From Nymphaea colorata (taxonomy: Eukaryota; Streptophyta; Magnoliopsida; Nymphaeales; Nymphaeaceae): DNA of 62,000 nt. The DNA lies in assembly GCF_008831285.2 (NCBI RefSeq), contig NC_045148.1, forward strand, positions 5,585,001 to 5,647,000, read 5' to 3'. Below, in pieces: positions 10,725-22,439 of this stretch. The position numbers and the translations under genes were made by a program. The notes beneath the pieces are model-generated. The model was not told the origin of the DNA, ran no database searches, and worked only from the letters and a program-made list of their open reading frames with translations. The first letter of the stretch is position 1. Every line of letters starts with the position of its first letter.

Positions 10725-11860
10725 CTATACCATTTAATGAATCTGCTTCTTGAGAGGCAAATCTTCATTGAGCTGACCACCATGTTAATTTTTTGGGTTT
10801 CATTTTAGGACAAGACCATGGAAAAGCTTAGTATACAAAGAAGTAGAGTTGGAACTTGATACAAAGTAGGTCTTCACCTTCACACTCTGCATAACTATTG
10901 TGTCACCATCTGCACTCCGCCTAAAAGAGACTGCTTTTGGGCAACGGGGAGTGTGTTAGTGAAGCTATTCATAATATTCTTCTCATACCCATCTCGATGT
11001 TTTTCTCTCCCTTTTGTCCCAAGTCGAATAGTCATAACTAGAGACCTATTCTCCCGTAGTGTAGTTAGAAGAAGCTAGAGTTCCATGAGGTGAGAAAGAC
11101 AACCTCTTTCCCTTTTAACTTTCAAATGGATAGAAAAATTTCCTTGGTTGTATCATGAAAAGAGATGCCTAGATTCTTGGTCTAAGATGCGCGATGTCTT
11201 AGTCTAAAGGGAAACGAAAACAATAGTTTTCATCTGGGGAAAAGAAAAGTGATCACTTTCCACAAGTCCTGAGCATCATTGTCAATAGTTCAATGCTTCT
11301 TTTAGTGGGCTTTTTTCGTTCGTCCCAACAAAGAACCTTGGTAAGTTTCCGCTCTCCAATTATACACCAGCAATGTTGTTACTTTTGTGTTTCCCGTCCT
11401 CCTTTTTGTTGTTTTTTTTTCTCTCCTTCTCTGTGGTGTCATATCACCAAGATGCAGAAGGGTGCCAATTTAGGAAAAGCAACTGCCAAGGCCAAAAAGA
11501 TGGAGGCTATGCAATATATAGTGCTCAAAGGGATTTGGGAATGAACAGACGATCAATGAGAAATAAAACAAAAATTCATGCTGCCATTAAAACGCAGAGG
11601 AGGGTGTTGGCCTACATCTGTTCCTTGTTCTTAAATTCAAATGATCAGTCAGACAATGTTTTTAGTGATCACATCTCATTTTGCTTTGAAGATGACCAGT
11701 TTGTAACAGCAGGACGCTGGCTTTGTGGGACATATCCCAACCCGGTTGCATTTCTGTTTTAATTTTATGATTTCGTGCCAGAGTTTGGCATGTGACTGTA
11801 ATTTGCCAAAAGTCTAAGGTCTAAACTTCCCTTGGCTTTACCAACTGGGGCTCCAACTTT
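10725..11860. other. Upstream region of the RSS3-like gene, no gene recognised
   Basis: Two overlapping open frames lie at 11293-11544 and 11373-11762. Neither shows a domain, a credible codon pattern or splice partners. The region most likely holds the distal promoter of the gene at 12078, possibly with old transposon debris. Confidence 0.35.
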
Positions 11861-11869
11861 AGGCAGGGA

Positions 11870-11876
11870 TATAAAG
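11870..11876 (+). promoter_or_regulatory. TATA box of the RSS3-like gene
   Basis: TATAAAG lies 208 bp upstream of the ATG, placing transcription start near 11900. No ATG occurs between there and the assigned start codon at 12078. A (CT)15 tract follows in the presumed leader. Confidence 0.6.
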
Positions 11877-11930
11877 CGCGGTTCCTTCTCTGCCCTCCCC
11901 ACTACTCTTTAATAATAGGTTCCGTCCAGC

Positions 11931-11932
<2 letters not shown>

Positions 11933-11962
<30 letters not shown>
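11933..11962 (+). repeat. (CT)15 microsatellite in the 5' leader
   Basis: A perfect CT tract between the TATA box and the start codon. CT-rich leaders are common in plant genes and often affect expression. Here the role is inferred from position only. Confidence 0.85.
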
Positions 11963-11966
<4 letters not shown>

Positions 11967-12077
11967 CAAGTTTTACTTTGGACAGGGATTGGAAAACCAA
12001 GTTGTCTCGGGAGAGTTTAGTTGCAGAGTGGAATAACCGTGTCTTTCTTTGTCGACGAAAAAGAAGGAAAAGAGAAG

Positions 12078-14093
12078 ATGGTGGGCTCAGATAGGAGCAA
12101 AGAGGCAGTTGGGATGATGGCACTCCATGAAGCTCTCAGAAATGTCTGCATGAATTCTGAGTGGACTTACTCGGTCTTCTGGACTATTAGACCTCGCCCG
12201 TAAGCGCTCTCTCTCTCTCGTACTCGCAGATGTGCAGACACCGGCACACATAAATAGAAGGATAGATACATAAGATGAAAGGAGATGGAGAGAGAGTGTT
12301 TGGCCAAACATACGCTTCTTACAGTGGTTCTAGTTCTTTTATTTTTCCCCTCTTATTTTCCGTTTGCATATGCAGGAGGTCTAGAGGAGGCAATGGATGT
12401 AAAGTTGGAGATGACAATGGTAGCTTGTAAGTTTTCTTGAAGATGTATCGCCCTTCTTTTTCTGAAAAGTGAACTCCAAATTATTCTTATTTTAGGTGGC
12501 TAACAAGAAGGAAAACATTCCTATTTGTTGCAGGATGCTCATGTGGGAAGATGGGTTTTGTAGGCCAAGGGCCGCAGAATGTCTGGAAGATCTTGATGGT
12601 GAAGATCCTGTTAGAAAAGCCTTCAGCAAGATGTCCATTCAGTTGTATAATTATGGAGAAGGGTGGGTACTGGGTAGGTGTTTGCAAAAAATAACTGAAG
12701 TAAATAAATTACTAAAAATTACAATAACTTTTGTAAGTTCTTATCACTATGATTTCTCCTTTTTTTTTACCTTTTTCTAGAGTGAATGATTGATGGTTTT
12801 GTCATGAACAGATTGATGGGTAAAGTTGCTTCGGATAAATGCCACAAATGGGTTTTCAAGGAACCTTCTGAGTGTGAACCCAACATCTCCAACTACTGGC
12901 AGAGCTCGTTCGATGCTGTAAGAATTTGAAACAAGAAAGCAAAAAACACAAATTCCTGTAGTTTTTCCTTTTGCGTGAAAAAACAAGTTATATTTTCCCT
13001 TCTACTGTTTTACCTTTTGTTTTTCCAGCTTCCTTCTGAATGGACAGACCAGTTTGCTTCTGGCATTCAGGTATCAGCTCAACCCTCCCTAACTTTCTGC
13101 ACTTGCATTTTCATCTATTTGCTTCTACTCATATTCTTTTGTGACTTTTAATAGACCATTGCTGTGATTCAAGCTGGACATGGTCTTTTGCAACTTGGGT
13201 CATGCAAGATCGTAAGTTCTTTCCGTTCAATAATTTTCATTGCGCCTTCACTATGAGATGCTTCTTGCTGAACCCGATTGAATATTCAGATACCTGAAGA
13301 TCTGCACTTTGTCTTGAGAATGAGGCATACTTTTGAGTCTCTTGGATACCAATCAGGTTTTTACCTCTCCCAGCTCTTCTCTTCTACCAGAAATGGTTCA
13401 TCTTCTTCAACCAACCTGGCCAAACCCACCATTGTTGGCCGTCCCTCCCCAATCTTCAATTGGAGCCAGAGGCCCCTCCATTCTGCTGCTCTGCCTGCAA
13501 GTGCTAGTCTCACCAGCTCTCTAAGGACCGGTATGGCCGCAACTGATGAACCCCATCTCTTCCTCTTCCCTCACGCCCCTGGATCTCAGATCGACGACGT
13601 GATCGGCGACCATGAAGCTGATATCAAATGGCCCAACGGTCTATCTTTCTTCAGTGCACTCACTGGTCGAGCAGAAGAGAGTAAACTTCTATTCGGAGCG
13701 GATGGTGTTGGTGATTTCTGTGAACTGGGAGTCTCTTCTCAAAGGAGGCCTAAACCGCTGCAACAGTTTGCAGTTGGCAAGTCCTTGGATTCAAATTCAA
13801 ATTCCAATAGGAGCGTTGAGAACGCCATGGATGATTCCAAAGCCATCTCCGAAGGATCAAACGGGAATGGCCCTGAAAATGGAAGCTCCGGTGACTACTT
13901 GAGCTTGGAGGGCCACGGTAACAGTAATGACAGGTTCAAGAAGGTGGAGAACAAGTTCAAGAGGAGCTTGACCTTGCCTGCAAGAGTGGCTTCTCCATCT
14001 TTCGAGAACAATAATAATCATCATCATCCAATTGATTACAGAGGTCCAGAAGCTGGAGTTTACTCTGATGTGATGGAGACGTTTCTAGAGTGA
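12078..14093 (+). CDS. bHLH-MYC_N domain protein, RSS3-like / 'WNK-related' family
   Basis: Seven exons join into a 436-codon frame: 12078-12199, 12376-12426, 12534-12662, 12812-12917, 13029-13070, 13155-13211 and 13290-14093. All introns are GT-AG and the phases match. Residues about 12-185 form a bHLH-MYC_N domain: ALHEALRNVC, EWTYSVFW, MLMWEDGFCRP, LYNYGEGLMGKVASD, NYWQSSFDALPSEWTDQF, LGSCKIIPEDL and LGYQSGFYLSQLFSS. The last 250 residues are Ser/Asn-rich with a short basic stretch (FKKVENKFKRSLTLP). No bHLH DNA-binding helix follows. Family knowledge: these proteins are nuclear cofactors. Rice RSS3 works with bHLH factors and JAZ proteins in jasmonate-linked root growth, and the Arabidopsis label 'WNK-related' is misleading because no kinase domain is present. 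The start is the first ATG after the TATA box, in good context (GAAGATGG). The gene looks intact. Family assignment is confident; the exact orthologue is not. Confidence 0.9.
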
Positions 14094-14195
14094 TTAGATG
14101 CCTAGGTTTTTCCACTGTGTTTCTGTACTCTTGTGGCTTGTAATGGAGCGGATGTCTTGTACATATAAAAGGGTTCAGAGCAATTCTGCTTCATT
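14094..14195 (+). terminator. Probable 3' UTR and polyadenylation region
   Basis: After the TGA at 14091-14093 comes a T/G-rich stretch (TTCTGTACTCTTGTGG, TTGTAATGG) and an A-rich TATAAAAGG, in the usual order of plant far-upstream and near-upstream elements. No canonical AATAAA is present, so the cleavage site is only estimated. Confidence 0.4.
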
Positions 14196-15022
14196 ACTCT
14201 TTTGTTCCCCATTAGTAGGTCCTTAGATTGCTCATTACACGAAATAGCATCATCTTACTCTGCAATCCCTGGCTACTCTTCAGGCTTCAGCATGACTCCA
14301 TGTTTCTTTCTTTCATATTTTTCACTACATGTTCGTAGCTTTGCTTTAGAAGATGTCTTGATTCGAAACCGAGTCTCTAGGATTTTTGCCACAAGGTGGG
14401 TCAGTTTAAAGGACAATCATGCTGGAGAGCACATAGCGCAAATTATGGTATCCAAAGTGTACATCCAGCAAGGACTGACCCACATTGAAACTTCCGGATC
14501 TAAGAGAAAGATTGATGAATAGGACGGTTAAGATGGGGAATCTGTGGCAAAGGAAAGGAAAAGGCCGTGAATCTATTCCCAACTGCAATAGACCTTCTGT
14601 CTCTTTCTATGTCAAGTAAAAAGCAAGTGATTGTGAAAAATATGACAATTTGGTGAGCACCAACATCCTTGCCCAAGAAGCATACTTCACTTTGAAGCTG
14701 TTGTGGGCTACCATTTGATCATTACTGCACAACGGAAACTGAAATCAGGGCGAAAATCCAGGGGTTTAGTACCCTATCAGCCCTACATAGGCACATGTAC
14801 TGCTAGCTGTTGGCTGGTCAATCTTAAGAGTTAAGATTGGGTGGTACAAGTGTTGAACAGATGCCTCCTGTCATACTCTGAAGATATGCTGCCCATGATT
14901 CAAACACATCATAAGCAGCCATCTTTTCAGCCATTATTGCAATACTTGCATTCCTAGGCCCATATACAACCATTAGTCTGCAATAATTCAAAGCTACTCA
15001 CATACCAACGTTCCTCTCCTTG

Positions 15023-15063
<41 letters not shown>

Positions 15064-16057
15064 CCTCTACCCAAGTACAAACCCAAGGCTGTGCATATAA
15101 TTGAACTGTCCATGTACCCAGGGAGGATGTGCTGTTATGCTGAAACAATAACAATGAAGGGTCTCTTTATGTTTATTGTCTCCTTTTTCATAAAGTAACA
15201 GGGGAAGCCTGGACATGAACTCACATGAGCAAAGACCTGAAGCCCTTTCTTGTTAAAGGCTGACTTTCTGCTGGGGTCATTTTTTCTGTCACTTTTAATC
15301 TCCTTTTTGGGGGCCTGGGTATAACCGTATCAAGTAACTATCCTTATTTCAAATTCAGTTTGCAGTTTCATGGTTAAATCTGAATCTGAGTCCATCATCT
15401 GATTGGTATCTTACAAAGACATGATCCAATTACATATTCATTCTGAGAAGAGAATAGAATCCCAGGTTGAATACAAACCCAATAGTGGGAAATCGAATTA
15501 AGCAAATGTTGGATCCCACCTGACAATCCCTAAGCATGGCCCGCATGTAGAACACGATCATCAGACTCTAGAAAAGAAGAACAAATTGCTCTGCTCGTTA
15601 AAAATCCACCAGGTTGCAAGTTCTACTGAAATGCATGGAACAGGGAGGAACACCCAAACCTACTGTTGACAACTAATGCAAACATCAGATTGAAGAACAA
15701 TATGGTTCATGTTGCTGCTCCTGGTGTTTCAAGAACTGTAATGTCTTGGTCTTTCCGGAACACAAGTCAAATGAACTTTAAATCCTCCAGGGAACCTCTA
15801 CCAAAGCAGTTACTCCATTACTTTGGCAACATGCTATGCAAAGGATTTGCTGCAAACTTGAAATTCTAAATGCCCTTAAATAGATTCACCTAACTGATGC
15901 AGCTAATATGAGTTTCAAACCAAAACTCCACATTCTAATTCTAATAAACAAAAAAAAAGGAGAGATTTGTGAAGGAGAATATAATTGTAGCTCAATCCCA
16001 AAAAAAAAAAAAAAAACAAATAAGGAAGCAACAAAACACAAATATGATTGCCCAAGT
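14196..16057. other. Intergenic, no gene recognised
   Basis: Nothing here translates to a recognisable domain. It contains a (TC)17 microsatellite at about 15027-15061 and short A-tracts near 15950-16015. Open frames at 14202-14522 and 15666-15869 lack support. Confidence 0.5.
15027..15061. repeat. (TC)n microsatellite
   Basis: A perfect TC tract of about 35 bp. It creates the spurious Arg-Glu repeat frame on the minus strand. Confidence 0.85.
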
Positions 16058-17225
16058 ATCCAACATGTCCTCTCATATTGGATCCTAAGTTAGTTTAAAC
16101 AGAAAACTAGTCGATCTATGAATCTGGATTTAGCTGCTTGGATTAATTCACTTGTACTGAATTCAACTTTATGGGTCCAAACAATTTAGATATGACCAAA
16201 GGTTCAAATTAACAAAAAGGTGACAAAAAACATAAAGGTCTGAAACTCAAAGTCAACTGAATAGCTGACCGAGATATGACATACAGATCCCGATCCACTC
16301 TGCATCATTCTCCCATTATTGGAAGAAGGGTGCTTTCAGTGAATTGTAGTCAACTCTATTGCCACTAATGGGGACCTCATAGTGGCTCCCAACTGCAGGA
16401 TAATCGAAGAAAAGCTGCAGAACTTATGCCCAATCGAAGAACTTATCTGTATATAGTTTGCCAATGAACTGTAGTAAATTAAGTTTTACTTTACAAAGTG
16501 GGGCAATTTGTGGCTCATTGTTGTCGCTCCCATAGTTCGCAAACTTGCCGATTTGGATCATCAATTAATTACATGTTCTTCTTCGTCGTGCACCATTGAA
16601 TATTGAAGTTTCTTATTTTTTGAATTGTGAAATGGCACAAAGTTTACTAAATATACTCATACTAGACATTATTCATTTTTAGTTGATAAAAAAATCAATG
16701 AAGTTCTGATTGACTTACCTTATTCATCTATTTATAGAAAAATTTCACTGTAAAAATTTATGACTTAGCTGAATCGCTGCATCAGCTCTCTGACCTGAGG
16801 ACCGAGTCTTCACCTGATCCAATCATCCAAGTGAGTCACAGGTTTACCAACCATGGTCAGTCCATATCTAATATGTCCTCTCACAATTGGAGTACCCTAA
16901 CAAGTTTAAATAAAAAAATAGTGGATCAATAGGTCTGAATCCAGCTGTATGGATCTGGACCATATTGCATGGGTTAATACAATTTGGGCATGACTAAAGG
17001 CCTGTTTGGCAAAAGAATAATTTATAACTATTCCATAAATCTATCCTAAAGATTGAGGCAGATTCATAAAACACTTTTTAAGTGGTCTTCCATGAATCTG
17101 CCTTGATCTTTGAAGCACATTCATGAGACAGTTACAAACTGTGCTCCTTGCCAAAAAGTATTTAAGAGTTCAAATATAAATAAAAGAAAAGATGATTCAA
17201 AACACAAAGGTTTGAAAATCTCACC
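16058..17225. repeat. Local direct duplication (about 16058-16255 and 16866-17225)
   Basis: The two segments share, in the same order: ATGTCCTCTCA, a TTTAAA-containing stretch, CTGAAT/CTGGAT-CAGCTG-like words, GGGT...ACAATTT..GACYAAAG, then an A-rich stretch and AAAGGTYTGAAA. The second copy is longer because a fold-back MITE (17000-17159) interrupts it. No protein is encoded. Confidence 0.6.
17000..17159. mobile_element. Fold-back MITE
   Basis: About 160 bp starting GCCTGTTTGGCAAAAG and ending CTTGCCAAAAAG, an inverted pair. Inner arms AGATTGAGGCAGATTCAT (17052-17069) and ATGAATCTGCCTTGATCT (17091-17108) pair at 16 of 18 positions. The segment is absent from the sister copy at about 16205, which acts as an empty site. 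The GCCTGTTTGGCAA end is typical of plant hAT-like MITEs. A clear target duplication is not visible. Confidence 0.65.
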
Positions 17226-17346
17226 CTTCAGTAGTCAGAAGAAGAAAGGTATTAGCGTACACCTTTCCATGTTGAGTAGGCTAGCTACCACCAACTAGTT
17301 TTTCCTTCCATTCAGATTGCAAACGACTTAAAGCAAAGTGACAATC

Positions 17347-17660
17347 TCCAAAGGGGTTGGCACATTGGGATCGGGTAGGGGCTGGGGCTAGCAGGCGATC
17401 AGTTACCGTTTCAAACCTCCAAAGTGCCAACTCACCATGCTGTAAACAAAGGGCCATCAACCTGCATAGTAAGGGTAGCATCTCTAAGTACCAAAGTAGG
17501 TCTTGTACTATGGGAGATGAAGGATTGAGTGGGGGCTTCGGCCTTCTTCGGGTGGTGGGTCAAACCCCACTCAACCGAATAATGCAAAAGTGATAAAGTA
17601 GTTTTTCTCGGCTGGTGGGTAAAGCTGGTAGCAAGTACCAAAGGTGCACAGCCTTGTGAA
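17347..17660 (+). mobile_element. Candidate tRNA-derived SINE
   Basis: It starts AAGGGGTTGGCACATTGG, the usual head of plant tRNA-derived SINEs. TGGCACATTGG (17358-17368) fits a pol III A box and GTTTCAAACC (17408-17417) fits a B box, spaced as in plant SINEs. The 3' end and target duplication are unclear; the right limit is approximate. Confidence 0.45.
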
Positions 17661-19540
17661 AAATATCGGTCTTGCTTTCAAACCTGTCCTACTTCTTCTT
17701 TACTGAGGCCAAGACTTTACTGGATCCTCCTTTGGTTAGAGTACAGCAAATGAGAAGGGGTGGTATGGCTTTTGATATATAACAATCAATAAATTTCTGA
17801 ACTCAGATAGCTTCTCTCTCTAATCCTGGCATCCACTAAGCAGGCGTGCAACGTTTATGATTCATTTAATTGCCATTTTGCCAGCTTGTCTTTGTTGCCA
17901 GGATTGGACTGTCTATTGTCTTGCACAACATTTTATTATTTTCTCGGTAACTTTTCCTTTCAACAGTGTCTTAAAAGAAATATGTTGTTTATCTGAATTT
18001 GGAAAACTTTTTTTTTTTTTTTTGAAAATTGAATCCCCATCTTATGCTTCAAACGATCTATGGAGTTGTACCTCATGTGTGTCAATTTTCCAAAAATAAG
18101 TTGGAATCTGTAGGAATTTGCACAGGTTAAACTTAAAGAGACGGCCAAGCAGGCTATCCCTTGGGTGTGTTCGGGTGCCAGAAAAGGGCAAACAACCCTT
18201 AAAAGTTAACTCTTTAAAAGAAGCCCCTCCTGAGGACACAATGGGAATAGATCTAGTTACCTTCTTCTTATCCTCATTTGTCCTGAAGGTTTCATTTTGT
18301 TTAAAATCCGAAATCAACGCAGCATAAATCCGGTATGTAAACAAACAGTCGATTTCAGCAGCAAATAGCAGCATGGATATATCAAATCCATCCATACTAC
18401 TTGTAAAAATCCTGGATTTGAAGTATGGGAAATAGTTCCAGGCAGTTTATACATGTTTGAATCTTGTGGAACCGCCCTATATGCAAGTAGATTGTCTGAG
18501 GGGCAAGGTATTAGCTGTTGGGTTTCATGTCTCTTGCTTTTAGGTTTTTTCTCTTGTTAGAAACAAATATAGGGGAGTTCAATCTTACCATGTGCCGAAT
18601 GGTTAAAATTTAAAAATTTGCCACAAAAAAGCCACTAAACTGGTTTAGGCTACAACTGGCTCGAATTGATGAAGTTCAATCTGCACTTGCTTTTTGGGCA
18701 GTAGAAAAGATCGACTACTTGCATTTCGAACGCAGCTTAATAATTAAAATGCACTTTTTAGTTGAATAAATTCAACATGGAACATTGGCGTCAGTAGGGA
18801 ACATGGGCATTACTACGTGAGTAATTACTGATAAATAAAGATATATTAGTGCGCCAACGTTCCTCATAAATTACAAATCTAATTGCATTAAACTCTAATA
18901 TAACTGGAGTCCCAAAAGACATGGCCATGGTTAACTTGCATCCATATAATATCTTGAGGTTTCATACTGAAAGAGCAAAAAGAAAAAGCAAGGAAAATTT
19001 ATGTGCATCAGCGTCTGGCTTTTCTACTTCATATTGTTTCCTAAATCATATATGGATCCACCTCTCTTCACTGTTGTCAATTTCTAATAAATGTGCTTTA
19101 CAATGCAGTTTAGTGATAGAGGGCAACATTGAAATAAGAAACTTTCTGTCATCAAAATTTCGTTTCTCAAATTACTGCCCTATTAGTATGACTCTTATTA
19201 AGAAAAACCATAAAAGGTAGTTTCATTGTTCTAGAATTATAAGCAAAATATGGGCCCAAAATGAAATTTTTTTCTTACCAACATGGATCTCACTGGACCG
19301 GGTCCGATAAAGATTAAAACCGACCCACTGACGGCTCTAGGTAGGATCAAGTGTCATCGGATTCCAAAAGCTGGCCTTGACTTTTATGATAATTGATAAC
19401 TCACACTTTTGTTTTACCCTTTCCTGTTCCCTTTTTTTTTACCTTTTGCTGACTAAAACTTTGTTGTATGCTGGCAGTGACTCTTTTTCTATGTGAAGTA
19501 TAAAGGGTAAAAGATAACTGGTGCTAGAGAGAGAAACAAA
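17660..19540. other. Intergenic, no gene recognised
   Basis: AT-rich with T-tracts (18008-18023). Open frames on both strands (for example 18042-18395 minus and 18921-19220 plus) have no domain, no codon bias and no splice support. Confidence 0.5.
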
Positions 19541-19543
19541 GGG

Positions 19544-19568
19544 GAGAGAGAGAGAGAGAGAGAGAGAG
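19544..19568. repeat. (GA)n microsatellite
   Basis: A GA tract of about 12 units within a purine-rich stretch (19520-19575). Confidence 0.8.
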
Positions 19569-19935
19569 GGGCTTTGCCTATAAGGAATGGAATGGTAGGT
19601 GCTGGCCATTAGATGATCAGTAAAAAAGAATCAGAGCCAGTGTGGTGTGTATTTCATCACAGAAGAAAGGGGAGGGTGATAAGTGTTGTCTCCACTATTT
19701 TAGTTTGCAACAGCTGTCAGTAATCACTTCAAGACAAAAGGAATCCTATCATTTATTCTTGTGGGAGACTCTTTAAGCTCATGATCTTTGTAAATTTGCT
19801 TCCTTCTTTTTATAATGCATACTTTATCCCCAACTTGAATACCTGTTGAAAGGACAAGATCTTCAATCACTTTAATCCCATCACTGCTCCCTTTCTCCAT
19901 AGGCGCTTGATCTAAAACCTATAGAATTTGAATTG

Positions 19936-20140
19936 CTAGTCTTTCAGGGTGGAGGCGATATTTTGTTTTGGGGAGGCCGAAAAGTTCCGCGTCCCCAGAA
20001 CTAAATGAAATTTTTAATTTTTTTTTATGGGGAACAACCATATTTTTTCAAAAGTTGTTCAGAGGCCAAACTATAATTTTAAAAAAATCTTAATCAGTGA
20101 AATTTATTTTCCAAAATCTTGGGGGCGAGGGGGTCAGGGG
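19936..20140. mobile_element. Decayed hAT-like MITE fragment
   Basis: The left end CAGGGTGGAGGCGATATTTTG resembles the hAT-type CAGGGGYGGAGGC terminus. The interior has AAATTTTTAATTT and TTGTTCAGAGGCC words shared with 10515-10714. The right end is not recognisable and no target duplication was found. Confidence 0.4.
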
Positions 20141-20221
20141 GTTGTACATCACAATTCTTTCTTGGGGCAATGACATAGTTAGTAAGGTAAAACCAAGGCA
20201 CATCAATTGCTGGTTGAAGTT

Positions 20222-20224
<3 letters not shown>

Positions 20225-20280
<56 letters not shown>
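20225..20280. repeat. (TC)28 microsatellite
   Basis: The longest uninterrupted TC tract in the window. It produces the poly-Ser-Leu open frame at 20097-20330, which is not a gene. Confidence 0.9.
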
Positions 20281-20282
<2 letters not shown>

Positions 20283-20285
<3 letters not shown>

Positions 20286-21396
20286 TATGTGTCTTGGAGA
20301 ACCCATTCATATACCGTCCCTTTTGGTTAAGTTCCCATATTAGGTTCCAGCAAAGAAGCTAGCCTAGCTATGTTTGTTTTCTCCCCAATTTTAACTTGAT
20401 TAAGTGTATCAATATATTATATTGGGCAAAGAAGATACATTAGATTCAGTGGCTGCAACATTTTATGTATTTTTCTCTAAGAGGCACAAAATCAATTTAT
20501 GGTTCACATTGCATAAAAAATAAAGAGAAAAAGCTTTAGGTTCTTTCAAGGAAATGATTTGATCTAGGGCATCTTTGCTGGCAACAAAAATTAATAATAT
20601 TTATAGGCGTGAATTTGATAGAAGCACCAACAACAGGGCCCGTGCAGCTTAGCTAAAAGAATGCATGTATCTACATGTACAAGTTTGCTTGTCTAACCAT
20701 CCACACACTTATTTTACAATTACATAATGAGTTCCACTTTGAGAATGGATCTATTTTTTCCTCTCTCTCTCTTTCAAGTAGTTTTTTTAATCCCTCACAC
20801 ATCTTTGCTTTTCATTTTGTCCTTCCAAGTTCATCATCTCCATCTATGAGGAAAAATGTCCAGTTCCATATAAGAAATCCATACAACTAGATCTATCTTT
20901 CTCCTCACCTTGATTTTCTGAAGTGTCTCAAACAGTCAATTGTCCAAAATGACAATATACAATACAAATAATGAATAGTGAATCTACATCCTCATCAAAG
21001 ATTCAGTAAATTGTGAACATTAAATGTATTCAATAATATATTGAGAAAGACAGATCAACTTGTATTAGGTGTTTGAGTTTATGAATTTTTGAATTGAATA
21101 TGCATTCAACAAGATCAGTAAGTTCTGAACTTCATCTACGATCATGAGCTCAGCCCTTATTGGGTCTCATTTTCATAATTGGGATCTTATAGAGCCATTG
21201 CTGTTCCTACATAATGTGGGCGAAGGTAGAACAGAAGCATCAAGGTATGGGCCAAGCTAGCGATGGCATCTTCCAGAATAAAACTTAAACGGGCTTTGTT
21301 TATTTATTTGACCCTTACTGTTTGAATAGTGAGACATTCTTCATTTAAGTTCATCACTTCAGGTGAAGAATGTCCATCACATGGTAAACCCCCAGC
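20283..21396. other. Intergenic, no gene recognised
   Basis: AT-rich sequence without recognisable coding, RNA or repeat structure beyond short CT runs near 20760. Confidence 0.5.
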
Positions 21397-22087
21397 AAAT
21401 GCTGATAAGGGTAATTCGAGAGAAAAATTCTCTTATGGGGTGGCAGAAATCGTTATGGAGTTGTAAAGCTCCAACTCGAGCAATTTGGTGTTGTTTCTTA
21501 GACAGGATGCAGCACTTTGGGTTCTCTTTGGCTAGTAGTAAATGTGCGCTGTGTGAGAGAGAGGCAGAGTAACTGCTTCATTTGTTTGCAAGTTGCTCTT
21601 TTTCGTCTTATGTGAAAAAAGCTGGGTGAAAAGTTTAGTTCATTCAACTCGATTATTGATCAATATGAATGGTGGTGAAAGAAGAGGTTTGGTAGCAGTT
21701 GGGTGAAGAAATGCTGGTGCATTTTGTTTCCGATGATTGTCTGGTCAATATGGATAGAGAGGAATGTCCGCGTCCTGCATGATGGTGTTAAAAAAGAACG
21801 GAAAACTATCATTACAAGTATGTGGAAAGATTTGTAGTTGTTGGTTGATTCTGCAGGCTGGATGCAGAAACATTCCTGAAGAAACATAAAAGAGAGATGG
21901 GCCTCTGGTTCGGTTCAGGTATTCACCCTGGAAGCTTCTTTCTCTTCTACTCCAGTAAATTCATTTAAGTGGTGGTAGTTTTTGTTTTTCTTTTGTTCTT
22001 GTTGGACTCATTCTTTGTTTCTTTGGCAATAAAAGGGAGGGGACCCTATACCCCAGCCGAGTTGCATTGGAAATGCTGATAAGGGTA
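21397..22087 (+). mobile_element. 5'-truncated LINE with 17-bp target duplication
   Basis: The inserted DNA (21414-22070) encodes the tail of a plant LINE ORF2. The zinc-binding RT-associated domain is visible as KSLWSCKAPTRAIWC, then SSKCALCEREAE and LLHLFASCSFS. In another frame follows the C-terminal IVWSIWIERNVRVLHDG signature. It is flanked by an exact 17-bp repeat (AAATGCTGATAAGGGTA) at 21397-21413 and 22071-22087, as expected for target-primed reverse transcription. No poly-A tail is visible, and the 3' end reads GTTGCATTGG. The tail contains stops and at least one frameshift. Confidence 0.82.
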
Positions 22088-22249
22088 CATGAACCATTAG
22101 TTCTCTGCTGACAATTTTTTTTTGTATGGAAATGAGATGAGAAAAATTAAGTTAATCCTTGCAGGTTCGGCCCAACTTCTTCTTTTTTCACTTTTGAAGA
22201 AATTATCTAAGATGACGGCACCTAGATTACTTATCTAGGCATTAGATGG

Positions 22250-22430
22250 GGTGCAGAACTAGAAAATTCTGGATAAGGGGCATTAGTTATAAAAAATTTA
22301 AAAATTTTAAGGGGCACCAATATGTAAATGAGAAAAATTACCCTAAAATTTTAATATGAAAATAGGCATTTTTTTTTCTTGGTCTGTTTAGGCAATTGTC
22401 CACACAGTGGCCACACCTGCATTCGCCACT
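22250..22430. mobile_element. Decayed hAT-like MITE
   Basis: The left end GGGGTGCAGAAC and the right end GCATTCGCCACTG (inverse CAGTGGCGAATGC) resemble degraded CAGGGGYGGA termini. They flank an AAAATTTT-rich interior with GGGGCAC words. Possible duplications CATTAGAT and AATTAGAC match at 6 of 8 bases, which is weak. Confidence 0.4.
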
Positions 22431-22439
22431 GAATTAGAC

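Noticed and set aside
11373-11762. 129-codon open frame upstream of the RSS3-like gene
   Set aside because: No domain, no conserved motif and no splice connection to the gene.
17500-17590. tRNA gene because of GTGGGTCAAACCCC
   Set aside because: No matching A box at the right distance and no cloverleaf could be drawn; treated as part of the SINE candidate.
20097-20330. Poly-Leu/Ser protein
   Set aside because: It is the translation of a (TC)28 microsatellite.
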